Assembly: GCA_902801425.1 (NCBI GenBank)
Contig: CADCIQ010000035.1
Coordinates: forward strand, 1-64,000
Length of the DNA stretch: 64,000 bases
Direction: 5' to 3'
DNA from: an uncultured Bacteroidales bacterium
GTDB lineage: Bacteria > Bacteroidota > Bacteroidia > Bacteroidales > Bacteroidaceae
Part shown: piece after piece, positions 34,402 through 42,905 of the stretch
Numbering within the stretch: position 1 is the stretch's first letter
Layout: each line of letters starts with the position of its first letter
Position numbers and translations under genes: made by a program
The notes under the pieces: generated by a model
Databases searched by the model: none
What the model was told of the DNA's origin: nothing
What the model saw: only the letters and a program-made list of their open reading frames with translations

Positions 34402-35610
34402 ATGAATAAACTTAAGAAAAGTATATATGGTGTAGCTCTGGGAGCTTTAACTCTCACTTATGCTTCTTGCTATAATGCTGACAAGGAGTTCCCGGATTAT
34501 GAAGGAGGCACGACAGCCTACTTCGCTTATCAGTTCCCTGTGCGTACCCTCGTACTCGGAAATGATATCTATGACAACTCGCTCGACAACGCTCACAAGT
34601 GCCAGATATGGTCAACTATGGGCGGTGCATACGGAGGTCGTGACGCGTATGTGGAAATTGCCGTTGACGAATCACTCTGCGACAATCTTTATTTCGTAGA
34701 TAAGGGTGGTAATCCGGTTGCTCCAGTGCAGCCAATGCCAACCTCATACTATAGTCTTGGATCAAATGTAATTAACTATAATGGCGATTCACGCGGCTAT
34801 GTGGATGTGCAGTTCACGGATGCTTTCTTCAATGACCCTAAGTCTGCTGATAACTCATACGTTATTCCTCTTGTAATGAAGAACGTAAGGGGGATTGACC
34901 AAATCCTCACAGGAACACCTCTCGAGGGTAAGTCTCCATCCCGTACCAATACGGCAGAGTGGGGTGTTCTTGCAAAGGACTATGTGCTCTACTGTGTAAA
35001 GTATATGAACCCTTGGCAGGGAAAATATATCCGTCGTGGTGTTGATGACTTGACAGAACAAGGTGTTACCACAAAGAATATTCGTCATGATTTCTCACTT
35101 GTGAACTCTGATCCTGAGCGTATCAAGGAGAATCCTGTTAATGCTAATGATGAGGTATGTGGTATCACGACAAAGAACATGACTCAGGCTATCTTCCCTG
35201 TATATGTAAATATAGGTAAGAATGCAAAGGGAGAACAAAGACCTTCACAACTTTGTAACCTGACCCTCACATTCGATGGTGACAAGTGCGCAATCACTAA
35301 CGATAATGAAGAAACACCTTCAAGTGGTTCTGGTGAGTTTATTGTCAATGGAACTGCGAATGCCGTATATAAGGATTTCCAGTGGGGTAACAACAACGGA
35401 AAGCCTGTTCAGCGTGACATTCTCCGTCTGGCATACAATGTGAAATTCGCTAAGGGAATGCTCATCGGGACAAAGATTGATAGTTCTGGTAAGGAAATTC
35501 CTTGGTATCTTGAGAATGATGTTGAGGTATCTACCAACGATACACTTGTTGTTCAGACTCGTGAGTCAAATCAGAAGGTGTTCTTCACTCCAAAATATGT
35601 TGAACAATAA
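34402..35610 (+). CDS. SusE-like surface glycan-binding lipoprotein (DUF1735/DUF4361 type)
   Basis: This protein is 402 aa from ATG 34402, with lipobox TYASC|YNAD. The N-terminal Ig-like DUF1735 region ('TTAYFAYQFPVRTLVLGNDIYDNSLDNAHKCQIWSTMGG') is followed by a DUF4361-like beta domain ('NPWQGKYIRRGVDDL'). These proteins sit on the outer membrane and hold glycan near the SusCD pairs. It occupies the place of XusE between the second susD and the GH10-like gene. Confidence 0.85.
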   Translation: MNKLKKSIYGVALGALTLTYASCYNADKEFPDYEGGTTAYFAYQFPVRTLVLGNDIYDNSLDNAHKCQIWSTMGGAYGGRDAYVEIAVDESLCDNLYFVDKGGNPVAPVQPMPTSYYSLGSNVINYNGDSRGYVDVQFTDAFFNDPKSADNSYVIPLVMKNVRGIDQILTGTPLEGKSPSRTNTAEWGVLAKDYVLYCVKYMNPWQGKYIRRGVDDLTEQGVTTKNIRHDFSLVNSDPERIKENPVNANDEVCGITTKNMTQAIFPVYVNIGKNAKGEQRPSQLCNLTLTFDGDKCAITNDNEETPSSGSGEFIVNGTANAVYKDFQWGNNNGKPVQRDILRLAYNVKFAKGMLIGTKIDSSGKEIPWYLENDVEVSTNDTLVVQTRESNQKVFFTPKYVEQ

Positions 35611-35628
35611 AAAAAGGAGGCTAAGGAT

Positions 35629-37284
35629 ATGAAAAAGATTTATAGAAACAGTCTCTTACTGTTGGCTACAGGAGCATTCGTTGCTTCCTGTGCCAATTAT
35701 GACATAACTGACGATTTCACGGCTCAGCCTGATCCTACCTATCAGGAGCCTTACAAGGACTATGCCCCTGTCAAGACTTATATTGACAGAAGTAAGTATG
35801 TCAATATGTCTCTCGGTGCAACTCTTGATGTTAAGAAGTTCAACAATCAGGAGCTTGAACATGCTGTTGCTGTCACAAACTTTGACAATTACGCTTTCGG
35901 CAAGACACTTATGTCGGGTAATATCGTCAATGAAAAGGGCATTATGAACTTCCTTGACATGAAGGATCTTCTTGATCATGTAGAGGAGATTGGTGGTGAG
36001 GTGTTCGGAAGTCCTATCGTTGCAAATGCCAATCAGGCTGACGGCTGGCTGAGCACACTTACTGCTCCGATTGAAATATCCGTAGAGCCTGTAGAGGATA
36101 AGTCTGTTGACTATACCACGATGGAAGAGTTTACGGGAACAGCGAAGAGCGGTAAGCCTGTAATTGTAAAGAACTATGACGGTAATCAAAATGCTCTGAA
36201 GTGTCCTGTTAGATCAAAGGTTAACATCGTTGAAGGCTTTGACATTGATCCGCTTGGTGATTATACCATTACCTTCTATGCTCAGGTAGAGAAGGATGAG
36301 TCTGTTATTTGTACTTTCGCTGATAGTACGATATTAGAAAATGACAAGGCTAAAAGTAAAAAGAAATATCCTATCAAGCCGGGCAAATGGACGAAGGTGA
36401 CAGTAGAGGCAAAACCTGCTAAGAATGCAACGGCGGGTTACTTGATGATTGAGGGTAACTTCAACAGTCCTGTATATATCCAGAAGGTTACGGTTGTTCG
36501 TACCCCTGACAATCATCGCCCACAGACTGCACAGGAGAAGAGTGATACTCTCAACTATGCCCTTAATGCTTGGTGTGACGGTTTGATGAAGATTAATGAA
36601 GGCCGTATCAAGTCGTTCGACCTTATTGAAGAGGCTATCGACACAAAGAAAACTTTGGAGAACGGATATTTTGACCTCAAGCATTCAGATACAGACATTT
36701 ACTGGCAGGATATTCTTGGAAGTGAGAACTATGCTCCTACCGTATCAAAGATTGCTGCTGATGCTTTCCAGAAGTATGGTGGTGATGCTTCAAAACTGAA
36801 GTTCTTCATCAGCGAGGCTGGACTTGAGAATCAGAAGAAGTTCGAGAGCCTGAAGTACTGGATCAATATCTGGGACGGCAAGGGTGCAAAGATTGACGGT
36901 ATCAACGCTAAGCTGAGTCTTACATATAGTGAGAATGCCGACAAGCAGGCTGAGAACGAGGCTTCACTTAACACACTCCTTGATAACCTTGCTTCTACTG
37001 GCAAGCTGATTAGAATTTCTAACTTTGATATCAAGTATGAGGATGCTGAAGGTGCACCTGTTGTTGCTGGGAAGATAACGAACGAGCAGCGTCAGAAGTT
37101 GGCAGACTACTATGCTCACGTAATCAAGAGCTATATGACCAAGATCCCTAACGAGAAACAGGCTGGTATCTGTAAAGGTAACATGGCTGATACAGGTGAT
37201 CCTGTTGGTCTTTGGGCTATTAAAAAGGACTGGGTTCGTACAGCCACCTACAAGGCATTCTGTGATGCCCTCAGTGGAAAGTAG
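35629..37284 (+). CDS. GH10-fold surface lipoprotein with lost catalytic residues
   Basis: This 551-aa lipoprotein (FVASC|ANYD) has the layout of Prevotella/Bacteroides Xyn10C enzymes: an N-terminal GH10 part (about 45-140), an inserted carbohydrate-binding-like beta domain (about 165-295) and the rest of the GH10 barrel (about 305-545). The active site is altered. The family's WDVVNE appears as FDLIEEAI (E334/E335), so the acid/base Glu position remains but Asn is lost. The nucleophile motif (xELD) appears as ISNFD, with N465 in place of Glu. The usual INDY is ISEA and the C-terminal Trp/Cys segment is shortened. I infer a non-hydrolytic xylan- or xylo-oligosaccharide-binding protein. It is the sixth gene of the operon. 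Confidence 0.8.
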   Translation: MKKIYRNSLLLLATGAFVASCANYDITDDFTAQPDPTYQEPYKDYAPVKTYIDRSKYVNMSLGATLDVKKFNNQELEHAVAVTNFDNYAFGKTLMSGNIVNEKGIMNFLDMKDLLDHVEEIGGEVFGSPIVANANQADGWLSTLTAPIEISVEPVEDKSVDYTTMEEFTGTAKSGKPVIVKNYDGNQNALKCPVRSKVNIVEGFDIDPLGDYTITFYAQVEKDESVICTFADSTILENDKAKSKKKYPIKPGKWTKVTVEAKPAKNATAGYLMIEGNFNSPVYIQKVTVVRTPDNHRPQTAQEKSDTLNYALNAWCDGLMKINEGRIKSFDLIEEAIDTKKTLENGYFDLKHSDTDIYWQDILGSENYAPTVSKIAADAFQKYGGDASKLKFFISEAGLENQKKFESLKYWINIWDGKGAKIDGINAKLSLTYSENADKQAENEASLNTLLDNLASTGKLIRISNFDIKYEDAEGAPVVAGKITNEQRQKLADYYAHVIKSYMTKIPNEKQAGICKGNMADTGDPVGLWAIKKDWVRTATYKAFCDALSGK

Positions 37285-37437
37285 AATTGTTGGATGGTTT
37301 GAAGGTTTACTAGGTCATAAGGTCTGCATCGCCTATGGCGTTGCGACCTTAGACACCTAAACCTCCTAAATCTGAAAAGAATCATAAATCAATATTTTTA
37401 TCTATTTCATTATTTATTAATCTAAATTATTTCTATT

Positions 37438-39540
37438 ATGAAGAAATTGTTTACACTCGTTGCTCTTTTGGCTATGTTCCTGGGAGCAAAGGCAGAGACG
37501 GTAGTTGATGCGGAGATCGATTTCTCTAAGTATTCCGACATCAGCGAGTTCAAGTTTGCAGGTTGGGGTGCCAGTGAATCTGCGCTCGCTCGCCTCACAA
37601 TTGAGAATGGTTGTCTCCACTTCCACAGTGAAGAGGCTACAGACCCTTCTTGGGATTGTCAGTTCCACCCAATTGGTGGTGTAGAGGTTGAAGAGGGTGT
37701 TACCTATACTCTCCACTACAAGGTTAAGGGTACTGTAGAGCAGAACATTTCTGCACTTGGTTTTAACACTACTCCTTATGGACAGTTCCCAATTACAACA
37801 GATTGGGTAGAAGGTACATTTGACTATGTTGCAACTGCTTCTAAAGGCGGTGACATCCTCATGCAGTGTGGTGACTATATTGGTGATTTTGATATCGCAT
37901 ACCTCAAGATTACACACGAGGGAAAGGCTAATGCACGTCCAGAAGTATGGGTTCAGCAGCTTGAGAATGGCGATGCTGAGAAGTCATGGGCTGACCTTGG
38001 ACTTGATGGTGTTAAGTTCAACGATCAGGAGAAGAACTTCAAGATATGTGCTTGGGGCAAGGTTAAGAATGAGAACATGAATGATGATGGTGGCTGGGAT
38101 CCTGTTCCTGCTCAGATTGTGGAAGACCCAGATAAACCAGGCAACCACGTGTTCGTGGTTAAGGCAGCTCTTGCTGATACAGAGGGTGATGCTTCTGCAT
38201 GGGACAACCAGTTCTGGATTCAGTCTCCAAAGTCTTGGAAGGCAGGTACAAAGGTTAGGGTTAAGTTCCGTTATAAGGCTTCACAGGAAGTTAATACAAA
38301 TACTCAGGTACACAAGCAGAATCCATCAGACTATCTCCATTGGCAGGCTGTTGGTGATGTAAAGTTCACAACTGAGTGGCAGGAGTTTGAGAATACATTC
38401 ACATTCGATGAAAATCAGGCTGGCGCTTGGTCAATTGCATTCAACCTTAACCCAGAAATAAAGACTCCAACAGAGTTCTATTTCGACGATCTCTCTTGGG
38501 AGGCTCTGAAGCTTGACGAGGGTTATTTCGTTGCTGGTTCTAACCCAGACGCTGGTATTGAGTATGATTTTGACAACGCTACCGAGTTAATATACGATGA
38601 GGCTGAGGGTGCATACGTTGCTACTATTGGTGCTAAGGATGCTTATGTTTCTCAGGTTATGATTTCTACCATTCGCGGTAATAATTCTGCTTTCAAGGGT
38701 GCTACTATTAAGCCTAAGGGTGATGTTGTTATTGGTGAGTGGCTTGACTATTCTGAGGCAGCTTCTGCTAAGATTCTGCTCCCAGGTCGTGCTATCTGGA
38801 AGGTTGTTATTGATGTAGAATATGGCAAGATATTGTTCGATTTTTTAGGGGGTGAAAAGATTGATTTGCTTGAAATCAAGCCTAACCCAACAGAAGTTGT
38901 TGTTAAGGGTCAGGAAAGAGATTGGCTTTCTAATGGTAATGAAGAAGAAGTTGGTGCAGGTGAGGCTTGGGACAACCAGTTCTTCATCGTAACTAACCGT
39001 CCTGTTAAGGCTGGTGAGAAGACTATTATCCAGTTCAAGTATAAGGCTTCTACAGATGCTAAGGTAACTACACAGAGCCATGAGCTCCCTGGTAACTACA
39101 TCCACTGGGCTGCTATTGGTGATATTAACTTCACAACTGAGTGGCAGGACTTCGAGGCTACATTTACTATTCCTTCAGAGTGCAATGGTGAGCCTAACAA
39201 TGCTGATAATCCTACATTCAATAAGAACTTCAGATCTATCGCATTCAACATGGCTGAGATCAAGGAGGCTTGCGACTACGAGATTAAGGACATCGTTTGG
39301 AAGACAGAGGATGGTACTGAGTCTCTTATCGATATGGAAGGTGCTTTGAACCTCTACGTTAAGGAGGGGGCTGGTACAACTCCTTATATCTTCGGTACAG
39401 ATCATGAGACTGGTATCAAGGACGTAACAAAGAGCGTCAAGGTTGCTACTGCTAAGTTCAACCTCGCTGGTCAGCGCGTTTCTAACGAATATAAGGGCGT
39501 TGTTGTTGACAACAGCGGTAAGAAGTACTTCGCTAAGTAA
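37438..39540 (+). CDS. Secreted protein with repeated CBM-like modules and C-terminal sorting-type tail
   Basis: This 700-aa protein has a signal peptide (…FLGAKA). A first beta module covers about 24-160. Two homologous modules follow: about 240-330 ('AWDNQFWIQSPKSWKAGTKV') and about 520-605 ('AWDNQFFIVTNRPVKAGEK'), sharing 'FTTEWQ(E/D)FE(N/A)TFT'. They resemble CBM4/9-type jelly rolls. The tail (AKFNLAGQRVSNEYKGVVVD...KKYFAK) is of the Prevotella type IX secretion style. No catalytic motif is seen, so it is probably a glycan-binding or cell-surface protein. It ends the operon: a strong terminator follows at 39585. A 153-nt gap with a folded AGGTC...GACCT segment separates it from the GH10-like gene. 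Confidence 0.75.
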   Translation: MKKLFTLVALLAMFLGAKAETVVDAEIDFSKYSDISEFKFAGWGASESALARLTIENGCLHFHSEEATDPSWDCQFHPIGGVEVEEGVTYTLHYKVKGTVEQNISALGFNTTPYGQFPITTDWVEGTFDYVATASKGGDILMQCGDYIGDFDIAYLKITHEGKANARPEVWVQQLENGDAEKSWADLGLDGVKFNDQEKNFKICAWGKVKNENMNDDGGWDPVPAQIVEDPDKPGNHVFVVKAALADTEGDASAWDNQFWIQSPKSWKAGTKVRVKFRYKASQEVNTNTQVHKQNPSDYLHWQAVGDVKFTTEWQEFENTFTFDENQAGAWSIAFNLNPEIKTPTEFYFDDLSWEALKLDEGYFVAGSNPDAGIEYDFDNATELIYDEAEGAYVATIGAKDAYVSQVMISTIRGNNSAFKGATIKPKGDVVIGEWLDYSEAASAKILLPGRAIWKVVIDVEYGKILFDFLGGEKIDLLEIKPNPTEVVVKGQERDWLSNGNEEEVGAGEAWDNQFFIVTNRPVKAGEKTIIQFKYKASTDAKVTTQSHELPGNYIHWAAIGDINFTTEWQDFEATFTIPSECNGEPNNADNPTFNKNFRSIAFNMAEIKEACDYEIKDIVWKTEDGTESLIDMEGALNLYVKEGAGTTPYIFGTDHETGIKDVTKSVKVATAKFNLAGQRVSNEYKGVVVDNSGKKYFAK

Positions 39541-39584
39541 GTATCCCTTTCTCTCTTGAATTAGAGAGTTTTTCATAAAAATTT

Positions 39585-39642
39585 TCGTGCGTCACTTTCC
39601 GGCATCACGCTGGAATCGTGACGCACGATTTTTTTTTTTTCG
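39585..39642 (+). terminator. Terminator of the glycan-utilisation operon
   Basis: A perfect 11-bp stem TCGTGCGTCAC / GTGACGCACGA (39585-39595 with 39618-39628), whose 22-nt loop can fold further, is followed by about 14 T. Confidence 0.92.
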
Positions 39643-39718
39643 TCTTAAAAACAATCCTGCTCAATACACTCATGGATCATGTTTGCGAGGGCTTTCAGCC
39701 CTCGCAGAGCATAATAAT

Positions 39719-39791
39719 AACGTGAGTTCGATGAATTGACGAGGACAAGCAGCTTGCTGTTTGCCATATAGGAATTCGTCGAACTCACGTT
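39719..39791. repeat. Short composite element with intact inverted ends
   Basis: AACGTGAGTTCGATGAATT (39719-39737) and AATTCGTCGAACTCACGTT (39773-39791) are inverted copies with one difference in 19. The 35-bp interior contains CAGCTTGCTGTTTGCCATATAGG, the reverse complement of the left flank of the 23542-23736 element. It is therefore an internally deleted relative. Confidence 0.85.
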
Positions 39792-40228
39792 ATAATACCC
39801 TCAGAAACATCTTTTCCTGTTTTAATAAAAAAAAACGCCAGAGAATTTGAAGAGGGGGGTGCACTTTTGCCTATTATGTCCCCTTTGCCTGCTGATTACC
39901 AATGATTTACGTTGCGTGTACCCCCCCTAAAACGCTATCCTATAGGTACACTTCAGGGGAGGGGGAGGTACACGCTTCGTTATTTCTTGATTTCCAGTTT
40001 GTTATACCCCTAAAATGGGTAAAAGTGCACCCCTATCTATAAATTCTCTCGGAAAAAATCATCTTGAACACGGAAAACACGAAAGATGCGAAAAATTTTC
40101 GTTTGTCCTGTCAGTTCAGCATCGGAGAAGCGTTTGTTTTGAATTCATAGAACTCACGTTGAATTAATGTCAGAGCAAGAACCTACGACCTCAAAAGTTC
40201 GTTGTAGCTCAGTTCTTCGTCTCATATA

Positions 40229-40340
40229 AAAACCATTAAAAGACCATTAAGATACTATTATGTTACCATTATATTACCATAGTTTATGGTATTATTATGG
40301 TATTATAATGGTAATATAATGGTATTATAATGGTATTATG
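40229..40340. repeat. ACCATTA-type tandem/inverted repeat hairpin
   Basis: Several ACCATTATA-like units on the left are mirrored by tandem GGTATTATAAT-like units on the right around a TAGTTTATGG centre. The arms are long but imperfect. This is the only copy of this type seen here, and it lies within the same repeat cluster as the GTGAGTTCG-bounded elements. Confidence 0.75.
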
Positions 40341-40679
40341 AACGGAGGATTATTGGAGGAGCATAGGAGAAAGAACAGACCTAAAGGATAAGGAAATCCC
40401 CTTCTCTCAACTCTAAAGGCAAAATGTCTAAAGGCAGAGAGAGTGGGAGTTGGGAGGGAATAAAAGACTAAATAACGTGAATCCATTTCCTTTTTCTCAT
40501 CGAACTCACGCTATGATTAGTTGGGAGGTAAAGGGAAAAAAGGTAAATCCGTTGTAAAACCGCTGTGAATCCGTTGTAAATCCCATTCCTGAAAGGGAGG
40601 ATGAAGGGAGGCACAGAGGAGCCCTAAAATCTTCTCTCACCGTCTCTATGCCCTGAAATCTGGCTCGAAAACAAGTGTA

Positions 40680-40790
40680 GATAAAAATAAAGGAGCCACA
40701 CCCAGTTTCAAACAACTAAGTATGGCTCATTTCCCCTTTTTTTCTGTGACATAATTTTTGTCACTTCATAAATCTTACACTTATTTCCGA
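40680..40790 (-). ncRNA. Candidate small RNA, copy 2
   Basis: A minus-strand promoter (TTTG 40824-40821, 19 nt, TACCTTTG 40801-40794) is followed by about 110 nt. The transcript would begin with the same GCAATCGGAAATAAG as copy 1. It has an internal GTGACA/TGTCAC stem and the shared GGGGAAA block. It ends in the hairpin GAGCCATAC...GTGTGGCTC followed by a T-rich tail (about 40682-40727). The terminator sequences of the two copies differ while the layout is kept, which argues for selection on structure. Confidence 0.6.
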
Positions 40791-40793
40791 TTG

Positions 40794-40824
40794 CAAAGGT
40801 ACTATATATTATCAGCCTGCCAAA
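40794..40824 (-). promoter_or_regulatory. Promoter of candidate small RNA 2
   Basis: TTTG and TACCTTTG are spaced 19 nt on the minus strand, the best consensus match among the gene-free regions. Confidence 0.65.
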
Positions 40825-41058
40825 ATTTTTCATGAAGAAAATTATTGCAATTCCGCGGATGCAACGATTTTTACACTTCCGCAATAATTAAATGTACAGC
40901 AAACACTCTATTTTTGCCACTTTTACAGATATGCAATATAGCGAAATCTGGTAATATGCCCGTTTTTCCGCTTTTTATGCCATTTTTCGTGTGATTCTAT
41001 GTGCTGTCTTGATTTATGTCAACAATGTACCTCTTACACTAAATAAACTTTGATTCTG

Positions 41059-41090
41059 CTTGTTTTTTCAAAAAGTAATGCGTAACTTTG
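41059..41090 (+). promoter_or_regulatory. Promoter of the BspA-type gene
   Basis: CTTG (41059-41062), 20 nt, then TAACTTTG (41083-41090). The predicted leader is about 90 nt to ATG 41183. Confidence 0.65.
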
Positions 41091-41182
41091 CAAAAAATGG
41101 GATTTGTCACAAAGCGTTGTGAGGTAACTATTTCCAAAGTTTGTTATTTTACATTTATTTCCAACAACAAAAATTATTTTTT

Positions 41183-41950
41183 ATGAAAAAAGCATTCTAT
41201 CTCAGAATGATTATTACTATGGTAATAACCATGGGTTTTGCTAAAGTGGCGATGGCTGATGAGCCAAGTCTATGTAGCATTGATGGTGTCATATATTTCA
41301 CATGGAATATTGACGGCACTGGTACACTTCACGTAACTCCTCTGGAGGCTACGACCTCTAACTTCGATAAGTCTCCTTTCTATAAATATAGAGATCAGAT
41401 AAAGAAAGTGGTGATTGAAAATGACTTCTATTGCGAGGACGGTTTCAAGGCCATAGGTAACTGCTTCTTTAAGGGACTTGACAAGCTTGAGAGTGTACAG
41501 TTCACAAGTTCTATCGTTAGTATCGGTGAGAGTGTGTTTGAGGGTTGCAAATCGTTAAAGGAGATTGTGGTTCCTTCAACCGTAGAGAGCATTGGCAGAA
41601 ACGCTCTTAAAGGCTGTTCAAGCCTTACGGCTGTGTCTCTTCCATTCCTTGGCTATAATGGCGCGATTTGGGTTAACCAGACAGACAAGAACGATCTTTC
41701 ATGGATATTCGGTACAAGCAAGGGTAAGGAGTTCTATACCGTGTCTCATACGATTGGTAGTAAGACTATGTCTTATTCTTTTCCAGTCAGCCTGAAATCA
41801 TTCACTATTAGCGGTGGCATTCTCTGTAATGATGCGTTCGACAATTGCGTTAGCCTTGAGAACATCAGTCTTGGCAAGGAAACAAAGAGCGTTCCTTCTG
41901 CGTTGGTTGCAGGATATTACAGCAACATGTCATTCTATTCAGGGCAGTAA
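41183..41950 (+). CDS. Secreted BspA-type leucine-rich-repeat protein
   Basis: This protein is 255 aa from ATG 41183; an in-frame TTG 42 nt upstream would spoil the signal peptide. It has a signal peptide (…KVAMADE). BspA/LRR_5 repeats are readable as 'FKGLDKLESVQFTSSIVSIGESVFEGCKSLKEIVVPSTVESIGRNALKGCSSLTAVSLP', with one more near the end. Such proteins are surface adhesins or protein-binding proteins. It is short for the family and ends soon after an LRR without the usual sorting tail, so it may be truncated at its 3' end. Confidence 0.75.
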   Translation: MKKAFYLRMIITMVITMGFAKVAMADEPSLCSIDGVIYFTWNIDGTGTLHVTPLEATTSNFDKSPFYKYRDQIKKVVIENDFYCEDGFKAIGNCFFKGLDKLESVQFTSSIVSIGESVFEGCKSLKEIVVPSTVESIGRNALKGCSSLTAVSLPFLGYNGAIWVNQTDKNDLSWIFGTSKGKEFYTVSHTIGSKTMSYSFPVSLKSFTISGGILCNDAFDNCVSLENISLGKETKSVPSALVAGYYSNMSFYSGQ

Positions 41951-42040
41951 TTTCTTCAATTACTTAATCATATTCTAAATAGTATCTCCCTCATTCCTTC
42001 TGCAGTGGCAATGGAGTGGGGGACTTTGTTTGGGGAATTA

Positions 42041-42766
42041 TCAGTTTAATAGACAGATAATGCCGCTGATTGCCATGTATGCGTAGATGATTTTTTTCAG
42101 AATGGGTAATGACATTTTTTTGAAGGCATAGCTTCCGAGCATGGTACCCGCAATAACGCCAAAGATGCCGAAGCAATAGTCGGTGAGCACAGTCGTGGTC
42201 AGGAAACCGTAATACGCACGATAGAATGTCATCATCACGTTTCCGATAAGGAAATAGGTCTGGGCAATAGCCATGTATTCTTCCTTTGAATCTGTCGTCT
42301 CAACGAAATATAAGACGGCTGGAGGACCTTGCATCCCGAAGAGACCGCCCATGATTCCTGATAGTGTTCCGAGTACCGTTTGTGTTGGTTTGTTGGGCTT
42401 TAGATGCACCTTTCCGGCAAGCAGGAAAAACCATAGGCTTGCTATGATGAGCATGATACCGAGGAATGTTTTTAATAGTCCGTCAGCGGCTTGGCTGACG
42501 AAGTGGACGGCGAAGAAAGATGATATAAGAAAAACTATCAGAAGAAACCAGAGCTTATTCCATTTTAGATACTTTCTGTTTCTAATTGCTATGAAAAGGC
42601 TCGTACTCAGGGCGCATAGTCCGGAAAGAGTAGTTGCTTCACCGTAGGATGGCATAAGGTAGGGTAGGACAGTCATGATGAAGATGCCGAATCCGAAGCC
42701 TGAAACGCGCTGTACAAATGCCGCGCCTATACACATTAATACCAGAAATATCGTTGTTTCTTGCAT
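42041..42766 (-). CDS. TauE/SafE-family membrane permease
   Basis: This protein is 241 aa from ATG 42766; the open frame extends further upstream, but that part overlaps the promoter (TACCTTTG at 42807-42814). It has about seven to eight hydrophobic helices with the family's repeated N- and C-terminal halves ('ASLWFFLLAGKVHLKPN', 'GGLFGMQGPPAVLYF'). Members export sulfite, sulfonates or other organic anions across the inner membrane; the substrate here is unknown. It is transcribed divergently from the GH2 gene. Confidence 0.85.
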   Translation of the reverse strand: MQETTIFLVLMCIGAAFVQRVSGFGFGIFIMTVLPYLMPSYGEATTLSGLCALSTSLFIAIRNRKYLKWNKLWFLLIVFLISSFFAVHFVSQAADGLLKTFLGIMLIIASLWFFLLAGKVHLKPNKPTQTVLGTLSGIMGGLFGMQGPPAVLYFVETTDSKEEYMAIAQTYFLIGNVMMTFYRAYYGFLTTTVLTDYCFGIFGVIAGTMLGSYAFKKMSLPILKKIIYAYMAISGIICLLN

Positions 42767-42806
42767 TTTTTTGAATAAAACTGTTCTTTTTGTAAAAATC
42801 TTTATG

Positions 42807-42814
42807 CAAAGGTA
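42807..42814 (-). promoter_or_regulatory. -7 promoter element of the TauE/SafE gene
   Basis: TACCTTTG on the minus strand, about 40 nt before ATG 42766. It decides the start codon by excluding the longer frame. Confidence 0.55.
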
Positions 42815-42857
42815 CGTTTTTTTAGACAAAAACCTTTTCTTTTCTAAAGAAAATTAT

Positions 42858-42865
42858 TACTTTTG
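42858..42865 (+). promoter_or_regulatory. -7 promoter element of the GH2 gene
   Basis: TACTTTTG fits TAnnTTTG and lies about 40 nt before ATG 42906. Confidence 0.5.
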
Positions 42866-42905
42866 TAGCAGAAATTCACAATAAGCAATAACTAATTACC
42901 AATAT

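Larger units (their letters stand above)
39643..41140. other. Gene-free repeat-rich region
   Basis: No protein gene is supported. It contains a GCGAGGGC/GCCCTCGC hairpin (39681-39708), a short composite element (39719-39791) and the conserved right end of another (40109-40159). The ACCATTA hairpin lies at 40229-40340, a minimal GTGAATTC/GAACTCAC pair at 40473-40513 and candidate small RNA 2 at 40680-40790. The stretch 39840-40030 has homopolymer-rich words and no feature I can name. Confidence 0.65.
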
